From Deltaproteobacteria bacterium (GTDB lineage: Bacteria > Myxococcota_A > Polyangia > Haliangiales > Haliangiaceae): 33,032 nt of DNA. Shown one piece after another: positions 15,414 to 23,073 of the stretch (positions within the stretch are counted from its first letter, which is position 1; each line of letters starts with the position of its first letter). The DNA is taken from contig JACCTC010000256.1 in the NCBI GenBank assembly GCA_013812655.1, positions 1 to 33,032 on the forward strand, written 5' to 3'. Under the pieces are notes generated by a model. The model was not told the DNA's origin and ran no database searches. It worked only from the letters and a program-made list of their open reading frames with translations. The position numbers were made by a program, and so were the translations under genes.

Positions 15414-16286
15414 CTAGGCGGTCGGGAGATCGCGGCGTCCTTCGAATGCGCGACACGATTCGCCCATCGTGCTGAACGTCCGACCGTGATGCAGCCGATC
15501 GATCCGCCGCTCGAGCCGGCGACCGCGGCCGAGGGATTGCGACAGCCGCAACTTCCACGGCACGTGCTGGCTGCGCGCGATCGCGCCGACTTCACCGGTG
15601 TCGAGCTCGTACGGATGGAGATAGACGACTGCCGGGCGCTGCGCGCGCTCCGCCTCCCACAGCGCCACCCGATGCAGCGAGAACGGCAGCATGCGCAGGT
15701 AGCCGCCACCGAGCGCGGGCCAGCGCCGACCCAGCCAGACCGTCGCGAGCGGGATCTCGAGGAGCCCCTCCTTGAGCCAGAACGGGCCGCGCGGCGCGGT
15801 CGCGACCCCGTAGCGGCGCATCCGCGCGGGCACCACGCTGCTGTCGTAGCGAAAGCCCTGCGACGCGAGCTCGACGAAGATCTGGCGATTGACCTGGTCG
15901 AGCGTCTCGCACGGCTCGCCGAGGCTGAAGTCCGGCGCGCGAAAGCCGAGCACCGGCTGGCCGGTCGCGTCCTCGAGCAGCTTCCGCGACGTCGCGATCT
16001 CGTCGCGCAACATGCTGTCGCTCATCGAGAACAGCGGCCGGTGGGTGTGTGCGTGGCACGCGACCTCGTGACCGCGCCGTGTGATGTCGGCCACCATGCG
16101 TGGATCGTGCTTCGCGACGAGGCCCTGCACGAAGCAGGTCGCGCGAATCCCGAGGCGCTCGAGCAGATCGAGCATGCGCGCGGTGTTGGTGCGGCAGCGA
16201 TCGGTGATCGCCGCGTCGAAGTCGAGGGTGGACTGGATCCAGTCCTCGACGTCAACCGTGACGCAGACCGGCGAGGTCACCGGCAT
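15414..16286 (-). CDS. Polysaccharide deacetylase, XrtA/DUF3473-type
   Basis: This 290-residue NodB-homology deacetylase would remove N-acetyl groups from an exopolysaccharide. VTVDVEDW (residues 9-16) holds the metal/catalytic Asp pair, and GHEVACHAHTHR gives the zinc histidines (His78 and His82). GFRAPDFSL and YDSSVVP follow, and the C-terminal part (YLHPYELD and the following basic region) matches the DUF3473 extension. Members of this type usually occur with exosortase (XrtA/EpsH) EPS systems. ATG 16286 overlaps the methyltransferase stop by ten bases. No signal peptide is visible, so the enzyme appears cytoplasmic or exported by another route. It converges on the sigma-54 activator with five bases between stops. 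Confidence 0.88.
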   Translation of the reverse strand: MPVTSPVCVTVDVEDWIQSTLDFDAAITDRCRTNTARMLDLLERLGIRATCFVQGLVAKHDPRMVADITRRGHEVACHAHTHRPLFSMSDSMLRDEIATSRKLLEDATGQPVLGFRAPDFSLGEPCETLDQVNRQIFVELASQGFRYDSSVVPARMRRYGVATAPRGPFWLKEGLLEIPLATVWLGRRWPALGGGYLRMLPFSLHRVALWEAERAQRPAVVYLHPYELDTGEVGAIARSQHVPWKLRLSQSLGRGRRLERRIDRLHHGRTFSTMGESCRAFEGRRDLPTA

Positions 16287-16951
16287 ACGACGTGGAAGTC
16301 TTGCCCGGCACCGCGGATCTTCTCGATGTGGACCGCGGTGACGCCGGCGTCCTTCAGCACGCGCTCGATGTCGCCGCGCTCGTAGAGGTAGATCGGGCAG
16401 TTGCGCATCCGGTAGCGCGCTTCCCGGATCGGCGAGCGCAGCCAGTGCCGGCTCGGGAACGAGATTGCAGCGGGCCCGCCCGACAGCTGGGCTGCGAGCG
16501 CGCGGAGGAACGGCACCGGCTCGGCGACGTAGTCCATGACGCCCATCACGATCGCGCAGTCCGCTCGATCGATCGGCTTGCCGAGCGGGAAGTTGCCTGC
16601 CACGAGCTCGTAGCGGCCTTTGTGACCGGCGGCGTCGAGTCGCTCGCCCGCGAGCTCGAGCATCCGCGGCGCGGCGTCCACCCCGATCACGCGCGCGGCA
16701 CCACGCGCGAGCGCCTCGCGCATGTACACGCCCGAGCCGCAGCCGACATCGAGCACGGTCTTGTTCGTGAGATCGCCCAGCCGGTCGAACGTCAACCGGA
16801 ACCGCTCGACGATGTCCCGCCGAAACGTCGAATCGAGCAGCCGCCACACCGGGCCGCGTCGTCCGTCATAGAGCGAATCGAAGGTGTCCGCGAAGCCATG
16901 GAAGAACCGGCCGGCGCGTTCGTCGGTGTTCGACATCATGGCGAAGGACAT
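16277..16951 (-). CDS. Class I SAM-dependent methyltransferase
   Basis: This roughly 224-residue methyltransferase has motif I TVLDVGCGSGVYMREAL, acidic motif GVDAAPRMLELA, and later GRYELVAGNFP and CAIVMGVMDYV. It resembles the type-11/12 small-molecule methyltransferases common in polysaccharide and lipid clusters; the acceptor is unknown. Start choices are ATG 16951, 16939 or 16936, none with a strong ribosome site; I give the longest. The open frame to 17299 is antisense to the divergent glycosyltransferase and is rejected. It overlaps the deacetylase by ten bases, so the two are very probably co-transcribed and may act on the same polymer or precursor. Confidence 0.83.
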   Translation of the reverse strand: MSFAMMSNTDERAGRFFHGFADTFDSLYDGRRGPVWRLLDSTFRRDIVERFRLTFDRLGDLTNKTVLDVGCGSGVYMREALARGAARVIGVDAAPRMLELAGERLDAAGHKGRYELVAGNFPLGKPIDRADCAIVMGVMDYVAEPVPFLRALAAQLSGGPAAISFPSRHWLRSPIREARYRMRNCPIYLYERGDIERVLKDAGVTAVHIEKIRGAGQDFHVVCR

Positions 16952-17006
16952 AACCCATGGTTGGCCGGCGGGCGACAGCAAACCCGAGCTGATATACCCA
17001 GCCGCA

Positions 17007-18062
17007 GTGTCAGCGCCGCCGCCCACCACGCACCCCGACCCGTCGGTGAGCGTGATCTTGCCGATCCGGAACGAGCGCGCGTACATCGAGGACGCGCTGC
17101 AGGCCCTGCTGACGCAGGAGCGGCTGCCGGCGCGGTACGACATCCTCGTCGTCGACGGTATGTCGGATGACGGCACCCGCGAGATCGTGCAGGCGATCGC
17201 GGCCCGCGATCCGCGCGTCCAGCTCGTCGACAACGAGAAGCGGATCGTGTCGTCCGCGCTGAACATCGGGATCGCGCGCGCGCAGGGTGAGATCATCATC
17301 CGGGTCGACGGTCACACGCGCGTGGCCCCCGACTTCATCCGCGCGAACCTCGAGCTCCTCGAGGAGCACCCGGAGGCCTCGTCGGTTGGTGGGCCGATCG
17401 CGCATCGCGGCAAGACCACGTTCGCGCGCGGTGTGGCGGCCGCGATGTCGAGCCGGTTCGGGGTTGGTGGCGCGAACCACCGGCGCGAGACCTACGAGGG
17501 CTACGCGGAGGGCGCCGTGTTCCCGGCGTTCCGGCGAACGATCTTCGATCAGGTCGGGTTCTTCGACGAGGAGCTCGTGCGCAACCAGGATGACGAGTTC
17601 AACTTCCGGATCACCGCGGGCGGCGGCAAGATCTACATCTCGCCGCGCGTGAAGCACGACTACTACGTTCGTGGTTCGGTCCAGGCGCTCGCGCAGCAGT
17701 ACGTCCAGTACTCGTACTGGAAGGTCGCGGTGTTCCGGAAGCATCGCAAGATCGTCGCGGCGAGGCACCTCGCGCCCGTGGTGTTCCTGGTCGCGGCCCC
17801 GGCCTGCGTGATCACCGCGGCGATCGCGCCACCGCCGCTCAGCTGGGTCGCGCTCGCGCCGCTGGTCGCCTACGGTGGGTTACTGACGGCGGCGGTGATC
17901 TCGGCCGGTATCCGCGAGCGCAGTGTCGCGGTGGGCGTATGTGCGGGCGTCGCGACGGCGACGATGCACGTGGCCTACGGGACCGGCACGCTGCTCGGGA
18001 TCCTGGCCGGTCCCGGACGGAGCCCGTTCGTGCGTGCGATCATGGCGAAGATCACGCGCTGA
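17007..18062 (+). CDS. Membrane glycosyltransferase family 2 (ExoA-like)
   Basis: This 351-residue GT2 enzyme starts with SVSVILPIRNERAYIEDAL, followed by DILVVDGMSDDGTREIV and the divalent-metal DxD-type site in IIIRVDGHTRVAP. The acceptor region has RNQDDEFNFR, the ED/QDDE-type motif of processive or membrane-attached GT2 enzymes. The C-terminus has hydrophobic segments (LAPVVFLVAAPACVITAAIA, WVALAPLVAYGGLLTAAVI and a third), so it is anchored in the inner membrane. It resembles succinoglycan ExoA-type transferases. I take GTG 17007; the frame is open to 16884, but that part overlaps the divergent methyltransferase. The Shine-Dalgarno site is weak. Confidence 0.85.
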   Translation: MSAPPPTTHPDPSVSVILPIRNERAYIEDALQALLTQERLPARYDILVVDGMSDDGTREIVQAIAARDPRVQLVDNEKRIVSSALNIGIARAQGEIIIRVDGHTRVAPDFIRANLELLEEHPEASSVGGPIAHRGKTTFARGVAAAMSSRFGVGGANHRRETYEGYAEGAVFPAFRRTIFDQVGFFDEELVRNQDDEFNFRITAGGGKIYISPRVKHDYYVRGSVQALAQQYVQYSYWKVAVFRKHRKIVAARHLAPVVFLVAAPACVITAAIAPPPLSWVALAPLVAYGGLLTAAVISAGIRERSVAVGVCAGVATATMHVAYGTGTLLGILAGPGRSPFVRAIMAKITR

Positions 18063-18246
18063 CGGCTAAGTGACCTGTCAGGCGTTGCGTCAGGCGTTGC
18101 GTCAGGCGTTGCGACAGAGCGTCGACGAGTCGTCGGCGTGTTGCGCCCGGGCCACGCACGCGCTGGCAGCCCGCTGGTAAGCCGCGAGAATCCCGAGGCG
18201 ATGGCGTGGGGCCGAGGTGGCCGCTGAATTGCGTAGCAAGCGCCCG
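18063..18246. other. Intergenic region with tandem repeat
   Basis: The 184 bases between the GT2 gene and the lipoprotein gene carry three tandem 12-bp units at 18077-18112. No recognisable gene is present. A minus-strand frame (18102-18299) is open but has an Arg/Ala-rich, non-protein-like composition and crosses into the lipoprotein gene. Confidence 0.6.
18077..18112. repeat. Three perfect tandem copies of a 12-bp unit
   Basis: The unit GTCAGGCGTTGC occurs at 18077-18088, 18089-18100 and 18101-18112 without mismatch. It begins 15 bases after the GT2 stop codon. It could be slipped-strand expansion, a multi-site protein-binding array or a locus of variable number. Confidence 0.85.
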
Positions 18247-18831
18247 ATGTCTCGATCGCGGATCGTCGTCGTTCTCTGCTGCATGCTCGCCGGCTGCACC
18301 TACAAGCCGGGCTCGTTCTCGTACCCGTCGAAGGGCTTCCCCGGCCAGCGCATCACCATCGGCTGTCTCGACATCGCGGTCGACCGTCGCGCCGACCTCG
18401 AGGGTGCGCCGGTCCTCGGTTACCAGTTCGGCAACCGCTGTGAGCGACCGGTCAGTGTCGACCTCTCGCGGGCGTGGGTCGTGGGCCGGCTGGTCGACGG
18501 CAACGAGGTCGCGCTCACGCCCTATGACCCGAAGCTCGAGATCACGGCAGTGCGGCTCGACGGCCGGATGGCGGGTGGCGAGGCGCTGCGCTACACGACG
18601 TCGCAGCCGGTGGCCCAGGTCTGTGTCGATGTCGCGCGCCTCGTCGAGCAGGTGACCGAATCGCGCTGGCTGTGCTTCGGCGACGCGAACGTGATCGCGG
18701 TCGCGGGGAGGTTGGCGGAGCGCGAAGCCGCGGCGCGCGAGGCCGAACGAGCCGAGGCCGACGAGATCGCCGACGACGAGGCGATCGGGATGACGAGGCT
18801 GACCGACGGCGATGGTGAGGTGGCGCCGTGA
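18247..18831 (+). CDS. Hypothetical lipoprotein
   Basis: This 194-residue protein has a lipoprotein signal peptide: MSRSRIVVVLCCMLAGC, with the lipobox LAGC and lipidated Cys17. The mature part holds a compact domain with three or four cysteines (IGCLDIAV, GNRCERPVSVDL, VCVDVARL, WLCFGD). It ends in an acidic/Arg-rich helical tail (EREAAAREAERAEADEIADDEA) likely to be a short coiled coil. I do not recognise the family. ATG 18247 is chosen because the signal peptide begins there; the frame is open ten codons further. It overlaps the next exported protein by GTGA, so the pair is probably made together and may interact at the cell envelope. Confidence 0.7.
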   Translation: MSRSRIVVVLCCMLAGCTYKPGSFSYPSKGFPGQRITIGCLDIAVDRRADLEGAPVLGYQFGNRCERPVSVDLSRAWVVGRLVDGNEVALTPYDPKLEITAVRLDGRMAGGEALRYTTSQPVAQVCVDVARLVEQVTESRWLCFGDANVIAVAGRLAEREAAAREAERAEADEIADDEAIGMTRLTDGDGEVAP

Positions 18832-19709
18832 CCGCGCGTGCGCTCGCGGCGGCGCTGCTATTGGTGATCGCGGCGCGCGCCGAGCCCGTGCATGCGGGGA
18901 GCTGCGGCGGCGGCAGCGGTGGTGGCGGCGGCGGCGGCGGTAGCAGTGGCGGCGGTAGCAGCGGCGGATCGTCTGGCGGCTCGAGCGACTCGGGCTCGTC
19001 GAGCTCGTCGTCGAGCACGCCGGCGTGTCACGACTCGACGGACGTCGTCGGCTATCGCGAGTGCACGGGCTACGGGAAGTGGGGCGCGCACCTCGGCATC
19101 CCGCTGCTGATCTTCGAGGTCGGCATGAACGTGCAGGCGTTCGCGAGCCCGCTCGGCGAGCGCGATGGCCACGTCGAGCATGGCGACCAGGACTTCTCGT
19201 ACCGCGTGGTCGATCCCGGTGGTGCGAGCGCGCCGTCCAAGTCGACCGCGGTGATGACGACGTTGCGCGTCGGCGGCGGCGCGCGCGGGATCTATGGCGC
19301 GGCCGAGGTCGAGCTCGGCGGGCTGGTGTCGGACTCGTCGCGTGCCGAGATGATCACGCGCGGCGAGGTCGGAGCCCCGACGATCGAACAGACCAGCACC
19401 CTCGCGTTCGGCGCGCTCGGCGTGCTCGGGGCACAGGGCGCGACCCGGCGTGCGACGTTCGGCGTCGAGCTCGTCGGTGGCGTACGCGGCGTCATCTACA
19501 ACTACGAATCGCGGTACCTCGCGTGCCTGCAGACCGAGTCGATCACGACGAGCCGGCCGGTGCTCGAGGCTCGGGCGCGTGCCTCGATCTGGCTGTCGCC
19601 GGTGATCAACGCCGGTGTCGTCGTCGGCTCGAGCGTGATCGACCAGGGTGCCTACATGGGCGGCGTGTTCCTGGGCGCCAACACGCGTGCGTTCGGCGGG
19701 TTGCGCTAG
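18828..19709 (+). CDS. Exported protein with Gly/Ser-rich linker, possible barrel
   Basis: This 293-residue protein starts at GTG 18828. A signal peptide (TARALAAALLLVIAARAEPVHAG) is followed by a low-complexity stretch (about residues 24-65) of Gly and Ser, framed by Cys26 and a Cys near residue 67. A domain with DVVGYRECTGYGKWG comes next. The C-terminal two-thirds alternates small and aromatic/hydrophobic residues (TLRVGGGARGIYGAAEVELG; later VFLGANTRAFGGLR) as in outer-membrane barrel proteins. I do not recognise a named family. The Gly/Ser run probably acts as a flexible surface linker, and the two Cys could close it into a loop. Confidence 0.7.
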   Translation: MTARALAAALLLVIAARAEPVHAGSCGGGSGGGGGGGGSSGGGSSGGSSGGSSDSGSSSSSSSTPACHDSTDVVGYRECTGYGKWGAHLGIPLLIFEVGMNVQAFASPLGERDGHVEHGDQDFSYRVVDPGGASAPSKSTAVMTTLRVGGGARGIYGAAEVELGGLVSDSSRAEMITRGEVGAPTIEQTSTLAFGALGVLGAQGATRRATFGVELVGGVRGVIYNYESRYLACLQTESITTSRPVLEARARASIWLSPVINAGVVVGSSVIDQGAYMGGVFLGANTRAFGGLR

Positions 19710-19769
19710 GGACCCCACCGCTATCCGAGCGGGGCTACGGGTCTCGCCGATGCGGTCGACCCGGTAGTC

Positions 19770-20111
19770 ATGGACAAGAAGCCCGCCCAGTTTCGCGAGA
19801 CGATGTGGTTCAAGGTGGGCGAGTCGAAGGTGTCGGAGCAGGCTGCTGACGACGCCGCCTCCAACACGAGCTTGCCCGTCGAGGACCGCTACCTCGATGA
19901 CGGCAGCGTGACTCCCACCGACAGCCTCACGTTTGGCATACATACGGGCACCACCACCACGCTGCGGCAGATCCACGCCAGCGACTCTGGCTCCCAGGAT
20001 CTCGCGCTCGGAACGCTCGCGCGCGAGATGAAGGGCCACCGCCCGATGTACGCCGCGCTCGTCGCCGGCGCGGTCTCGATCGCGACGGTCGCGCTGATCT
20101 ACCTGATCTGA
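19770..20111 (+). CDS. Small tail-anchored membrane protein, unknown function
   Basis: This 113-residue protein starts MDKKPAQFRETMWFKVGE at ATG 19770. It has a hydrophilic, Ser/Thr/Asp-rich body and one C-terminal transmembrane helix (MYAALVAGAVSIATVALIYLI) reaching the last residue. That layout predicts a tail-anchored inner-membrane protein with its body in the cytoplasm. I do not recognise the family. It is preceded by 60 bases of non-coding sequence and converges on the metallo-hydrolase pair with five bases between stops. Composition and codon choice look genuine, so I treat it as a real gene. Confidence 0.6.
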   Translation: MDKKPAQFRETMWFKVGESKVSEQAADDAASNTSLPVEDRYLDDGSVTPTDSLTFGIHTGTTTTLRQIHASDSGSQDLALGTLAREMKGHRPMYAALVAGAVSIATVALIYLI

Positions 20112-20116
20112 GCCGC

Positions 20117-20974
20117 TCAGATCTCGAGCTCTTCGCCCTCGCGGGCGGGAACCAGCTCGATCGCGGTGCCGCCGTGCGCGTCGAGCGCGGACCGGCAGCT
20201 CGCGGCCATCTCGTCGACGTCATCGTCTGTGTAGTCCTGGTCGTAATGAAACATCACGAGCCGGCGCACGCGCGCGGCCGTGGCCACGATCGCCGCGTCC
20301 TCGTACGACGAGAAGCCGCGGTTGCGACGGGTCGCCTGATCGACGGGCCGATACGTCGTGTCGTGGAGCAGCACGTCGGCATCGGCGAAGAACGCGATGG
20401 TCTCCGGGGTCGGGCCGGTGTCCGCGAACGGCTGACCGACGTCTGACGCGTACACGAATGATCGGCCATCCTCGACGATGCGAAACGCGAGCGCGGTCGT
20501 CGCGCCATGGGCGTGCTCCCGCGCGGTGATCGTCAGGCCTTCCGCCTCGAACGGCTCGCCGCACGGTGCGGCGCGGACCTGGAAGCCGGCCGCGAGGTTC
20601 TTGAGCGACTGCAGCGGCGAGAAGTTGGGATCCATCTGACCCTCGAGGATCTCCTCGAGGAAGTTCGGCGACGTGCCGGGGCCCCACACGGTGAACTGAT
20701 TGCCGGGGATGAAGACCGGCGCGAAGAAGCCGAGGCCCTGGATGTGATCCCAGTGGGTGTGCGAGAGCAGGATCGTGCCGCGCCCGGCGCCCTTGCCGAA
20801 CGGGCCTGGCAGAAGCGTGTTGCCGAGGTGCATGAGGCCGGTCCCCATGTCGATGATGATGAGGCCGCCGGCCTTGGGGTGAACCGAGACGCAGGCGGTG
20901 TTGCCGCCGTAGCGGATGGTCTCTGGACCCGGCGCTGGAATCGATCCGCGGACGCCCCAGAACCGGATCTTCAT
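20117..20974 (-). CDS. Metallo-beta-lactamase-fold hydrolase, second of a tandem pair
   Basis: This 285-residue MBL-fold protein begins MKIRFWGVRGSIPAPGP. It carries the zinc motif SHTHWDH (His72, His74, Asp76, His77), a later HAHG, YASDVG and a C-terminal MFHYDQD. This group is related to cyclic-nucleotide phosphodiesterase and RNase Z-like hydrolases and occurs widely in Myxococcota. The substrate is not predictable from sequence. ATG 20974 gives an ATGA overlap with its upstream paralogue; the frame is open to 21820, but that is shadow over the paralogue. All expected metal ligands are present. Confidence 0.85.
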   Translation of the reverse strand: MKIRFWGVRGSIPAPGPETIRYGGNTACVSVHPKAGGLIIIDMGTGLMHLGNTLLPGPFGKGAGRGTILLSHTHWDHIQGLGFFAPVFIPGNQFTVWGPGTSPNFLEEILEGQMDPNFSPLQSLKNLAAGFQVRAAPCGEPFEAEGLTITAREHAHGATTALAFRIVEDGRSFVYASDVGQPFADTGPTPETIAFFADADVLLHDTTYRPVDQATRRNRGFSSYEDAAIVATAARVRRLVMFHYDQDYTDDDVDEMAASCRSALDAHGGTAIELVPAREGEELEI

Positions 20975-21900
20975 TCGTCCCCCAGCGTGTACTCGAGCCC
21001 CTCGTAGGCACTCGCGAGCTCGAAGCGATCGCCCTGCTGCTGCACGACGTGGCGGTACTTCGCGAGGATCGCGTCGTTGTCGTCGTCGGAGCGCAGCGGC
21101 GCGTGGTGGAACAGGCAGAGTCGCTTGACGCCGGCGTCGCGCGAGATCGCGATCGCATCGTCGGGGTGCGAGTGCCCCCAGTGCGGGCGCAGCCGGTACT
21201 CGTCGATCGTGAACTGGGTGTCGTAGATCAGGAGGTCGGCATTCTTCGCGAGCGCGACCACGCCGGCGCGCATCTGCGCGAGCTCGGCGAGCACGTCCGC
21301 CGGCAGCGGCTGGTCGAGCGACGGGGCGGTGACGATGAACTCGCGGCCGAACAGGATGTCCGCGAACGGGGCGGTGTCCGCGCAGTAGACGACCGCGGCG
21401 CCGTCGACCTCGATGCGATACGCGATCGCGATCCACGGATGGTTGAGGCGCGTGCAGGTGACGCGGGCCTTGCCGATGTCGAAGCGGGCGCCCTCGATCA
21501 GCTCGTGAAAGTGCATGTCCGCATGCATCGCCGAGAGCGGCACCGGGAAGTACGGCGAGTCGTGCTGCTGCGAGAACACTGCCTCGAGGTGCATGTCGCG
21601 CTGGCGGGCGAAGATGTGGACCTGGTTGCCCGCGCGATAGAGCGGCGAGAAGAACGGCAGCCCCTGCACGTGATCCCAGTGCGTGTGGCTGATGAGGATC
21701 GACGTCTTGCCCTTGCCGTCGCCGAACGACTCCTCCATGAGCGACTTGCCGAGCCGGCGCAGGCCGGTGCCCGCATCGATGATGATCGGCGCAGCCCCGC
21801 GTGGCCTCACCTCGACGCACGAGGTGTTCCCGCCGTATCGGCTGGTCGACCGACCCGGTACCGGGATCGATCCACGCACTCCCCAGAACCTGACCTTCAT
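20971..21900 (-). CDS. Metallo-beta-lactamase-fold hydrolase, first of a tandem pair
   Basis: This 309-residue MBL-fold hydrolase starts MKVRFWGVRGSIPVPGR at ATG 21900. It has SHTHWDH at the same residue numbers (72-77) as its downstream neighbour, plus YCADTAPF, YDTQFT and LFHHAPL. The shared start and motif spacing show a tandem duplication. The middle portion differs: here LSAMHADMHFHELIEGARFD replaces a shorter stretch in the partner, which may change substrate choice. The pair overlaps by four bases and should be made together. Enzymatic function is supported by intact ligands; the substrate is unknown. Confidence 0.85.
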   Translation of the reverse strand: MKVRFWGVRGSIPVPGRSTSRYGGNTSCVEVRPRGAAPIIIDAGTGLRRLGKSLMEESFGDGKGKTSILISHTHWDHVQGLPFFSPLYRAGNQVHIFARQRDMHLEAVFSQQHDSPYFPVPLSAMHADMHFHELIEGARFDIGKARVTCTRLNHPWIAIAYRIEVDGAAVVYCADTAPFADILFGREFIVTAPSLDQPLPADVLAELAQMRAGVVALAKNADLLIYDTQFTIDEYRLRPHWGHSHPDDAIAISRDAGVKRLCLFHHAPLRSDDDNDAILAKYRHVVQQQGDRFELASAYEGLEYTLGDE

Positions 21901-21952
21901 CGTGGGGCGTTCGACGCGCCCAGCTGAACCTAACGCTCTGTAAGCCCGGGAG

Positions 21953-22405
21953 CTAGAAGCCCTTGCGCGAATCTAGAAGGATCGTCACCGGCCCGTCATT
22001 CAGCAGGTCGACCGCCATGTCCGCCGCAAACTCGCCCGCCTCGACCCGCATCACGCCCGCCGCTCCCACCGCCGCGAGCGCCGCCTCGTAGAGCGCCTTC
22101 GCCGCCACCGGCTCGAGCGCCCCCGTGAACGCCGGCCGGCGGCCCTGCCGTGCATCCCCGTACAGCGTGAACTGCGAGACGATCAGGACCCCGCCGCCGA
22201 CGTCGAGCACCGAGCGATTCATCTTGCCGGCGTCGTCCGCGAAGATCCGCAAGTTCACGATCTTGTCGGCGATGTACCCGACGTCCGCCGGTCCATCGCC
22301 AGCCCCCGCCCCGAGCAACACGAGGAGCCCGCGCTCGATCTCGCCGGTGACCCGGCCCTCGACCGTCACCTTCGCTCGCGTCACGCGCTGAACCACAGCT
22401 CGCAT
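21953..22405 (-). CDS. dtd: D-aminoacyl-tRNA deacylase
   Basis: This 150-residue Dtd enzyme hydrolyses D-aminoacyl-tRNA (D-Tyr and others) in the cytoplasm, protecting translation from D-amino acids. The N-terminus [15 protein letters not shown] is canonical. Both active-site motifs are present: SQFTLYGD (77-84) with Thr80, and NDGPVT (136-141). The length matches the family. ATG 22405 fits the conserved N-terminus; a GTG at 22420 would add METVP, which is encoded by the palindromic repeat. The repeat touches the start codon, and its GGAG, nine bases before the ATG, looks like the only Shine-Dalgarno candidate. Confidence 0.95.
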   Translation of the reverse strand: MRAVVQRVTRAKVTVEGRVTGEIERGLLVLLGAGAGDGPADVGYIADKIVNLRIFADDAGKMNRSVLDVGGGVLIVSQFTLYGDARQGRRPAFTGALEPVAAKALYEAALAAVGAAGVMRVEAGEFAADMAVDLLNDGPVTILLDSRKGF

Positions 22406-22488
22406 GGGGACGGTCTCCACTAACTCAACTTACGACCTGTAAGTCCAATGGTTGCGCGGCGGAAGTTGAGTAAGTGGAGACCGTCCCC
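22406..22488. repeat. 83-bp palindromic REP/MITE-like element
   Basis: Terminal arms of 26 bases (22406-22431 and 22463-22488) are inverted repeats with a single mismatch. Each begins GGGGACGGTCTCCACT when read inward. The interior has a second short palindrome (ACTTAC at 22428-22433, GTAAGT at 22439-22444). The size and nested-hairpin layout resemble REPIN/REP elements mobilised by RAYT-type transposases, or a small MITE. No transposase lies next to it, so it would be mobilised in trans. It abuts the dtd start codon and lies upstream of the divergent Cys-rich lipoprotein gene. Confidence 0.8.
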
Positions 22489-22546
22489 GTCAGGCAACCC
22501 CCGCAGCTTGCTGTGGGTCGTATCGGCCGCTAGGATGCCGGCGCTC

Positions 22547-23041
22547 ATGAGGTTTGCCTTGGTTGTCGCGCTTGGCGCGGTTGCGGCGCTCGGTTGCGGC
22601 AAGGAGATCGGCGACGACTGCTCGGTGAGCTCCGACTGCAGCCCGAACGGGGATCGCACGTGTGACGTGTCGTCGCCGGGTGGCTACTGCACGATCCAGG
22701 GCTGCGACTTCGACACGTGCCCCGAGGAATCGGCGTGCGTCCGGTTCTTCACCGGCAACTTCTCGAACCGGATGTGCGATCCGGCGACCGAGACGGGCGA
22801 CGGCGGCGAGAACGACAAGTGCACGCTCGACGAGCTGTGCTCGCTGGTCGGCAACTGCGTTCCGCGGGCATCGGAGCTGCGGTACTGCATGCGGACGTGC
22901 GGCTCGGCCGATGACTGTCGCGATAATTACGAGTGCCGCGACCTGACGCTCATGAAGCTGCACGGCGGCGAACCGGTGCTCTCGCCCGGGACGCCGATCG
23001 ACGACAGCGCGCCGAAGTTCTGCGCGCCGCGCGGCAACTGA
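22547..23041 (+). CDS. Cys-rich lipoprotein of unknown function
   Basis: This 164-residue protein has a lipoprotein signal (MRFALVVALGAVAALGC, lipidated Cys17). The mature part carries 16 further cysteines in short patterns such as DDCSVSSDC and CGSADDCRDNYEC. An even number of cysteines in a small secreted domain suggests a disulfide-stabilised fold, as in many myxobacterial surface lipoproteins. I do not recognise a named family. ATG 22547 follows AGGA at 22532; ATG 22535 is possible. It precedes the permease pair by 32 bases in the same direction. It is too small and too Cys-rich to be their substrate-binding protein. Confidence 0.75.
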   Translation: MRFALVVALGAVAALGCGKEIGDDCSVSSDCSPNGDRTCDVSSPGGYCTIQGCDFDTCPEESACVRFFTGNFSNRMCDPATETGDGGENDKCTLDELCSLVGNCVPRASELRYCMRTCGSADDCRDNYECRDLTLMKLHGGEPVLSPGTPIDDSAPKFCAPRGN

Positions 23042-23073
23042 GGCGCGATCGATCGATCTGATACGCTCGGTGC

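Noticed and set aside
18102..18299. 65-residue minus-strand open frame over the tandem repeat
   Set aside because: Crosses into the lipoprotein gene, is Arg/Ala-rich and lacks any recognisable feature.
18858..20039. 393-residue minus-strand open frame
   Set aside because: Antisense to the lipoprotein-linked Gly/Ser protein and the tail-anchored protein, both of which have proper signal or membrane segments; Arg-rich shadow.
20975..21820. N-terminal extension of the second MBL-fold gene
   Set aside because: Shadow over the first MBL-fold gene; the true start MKIRFWGVRGS aligns with that of the paralogue.
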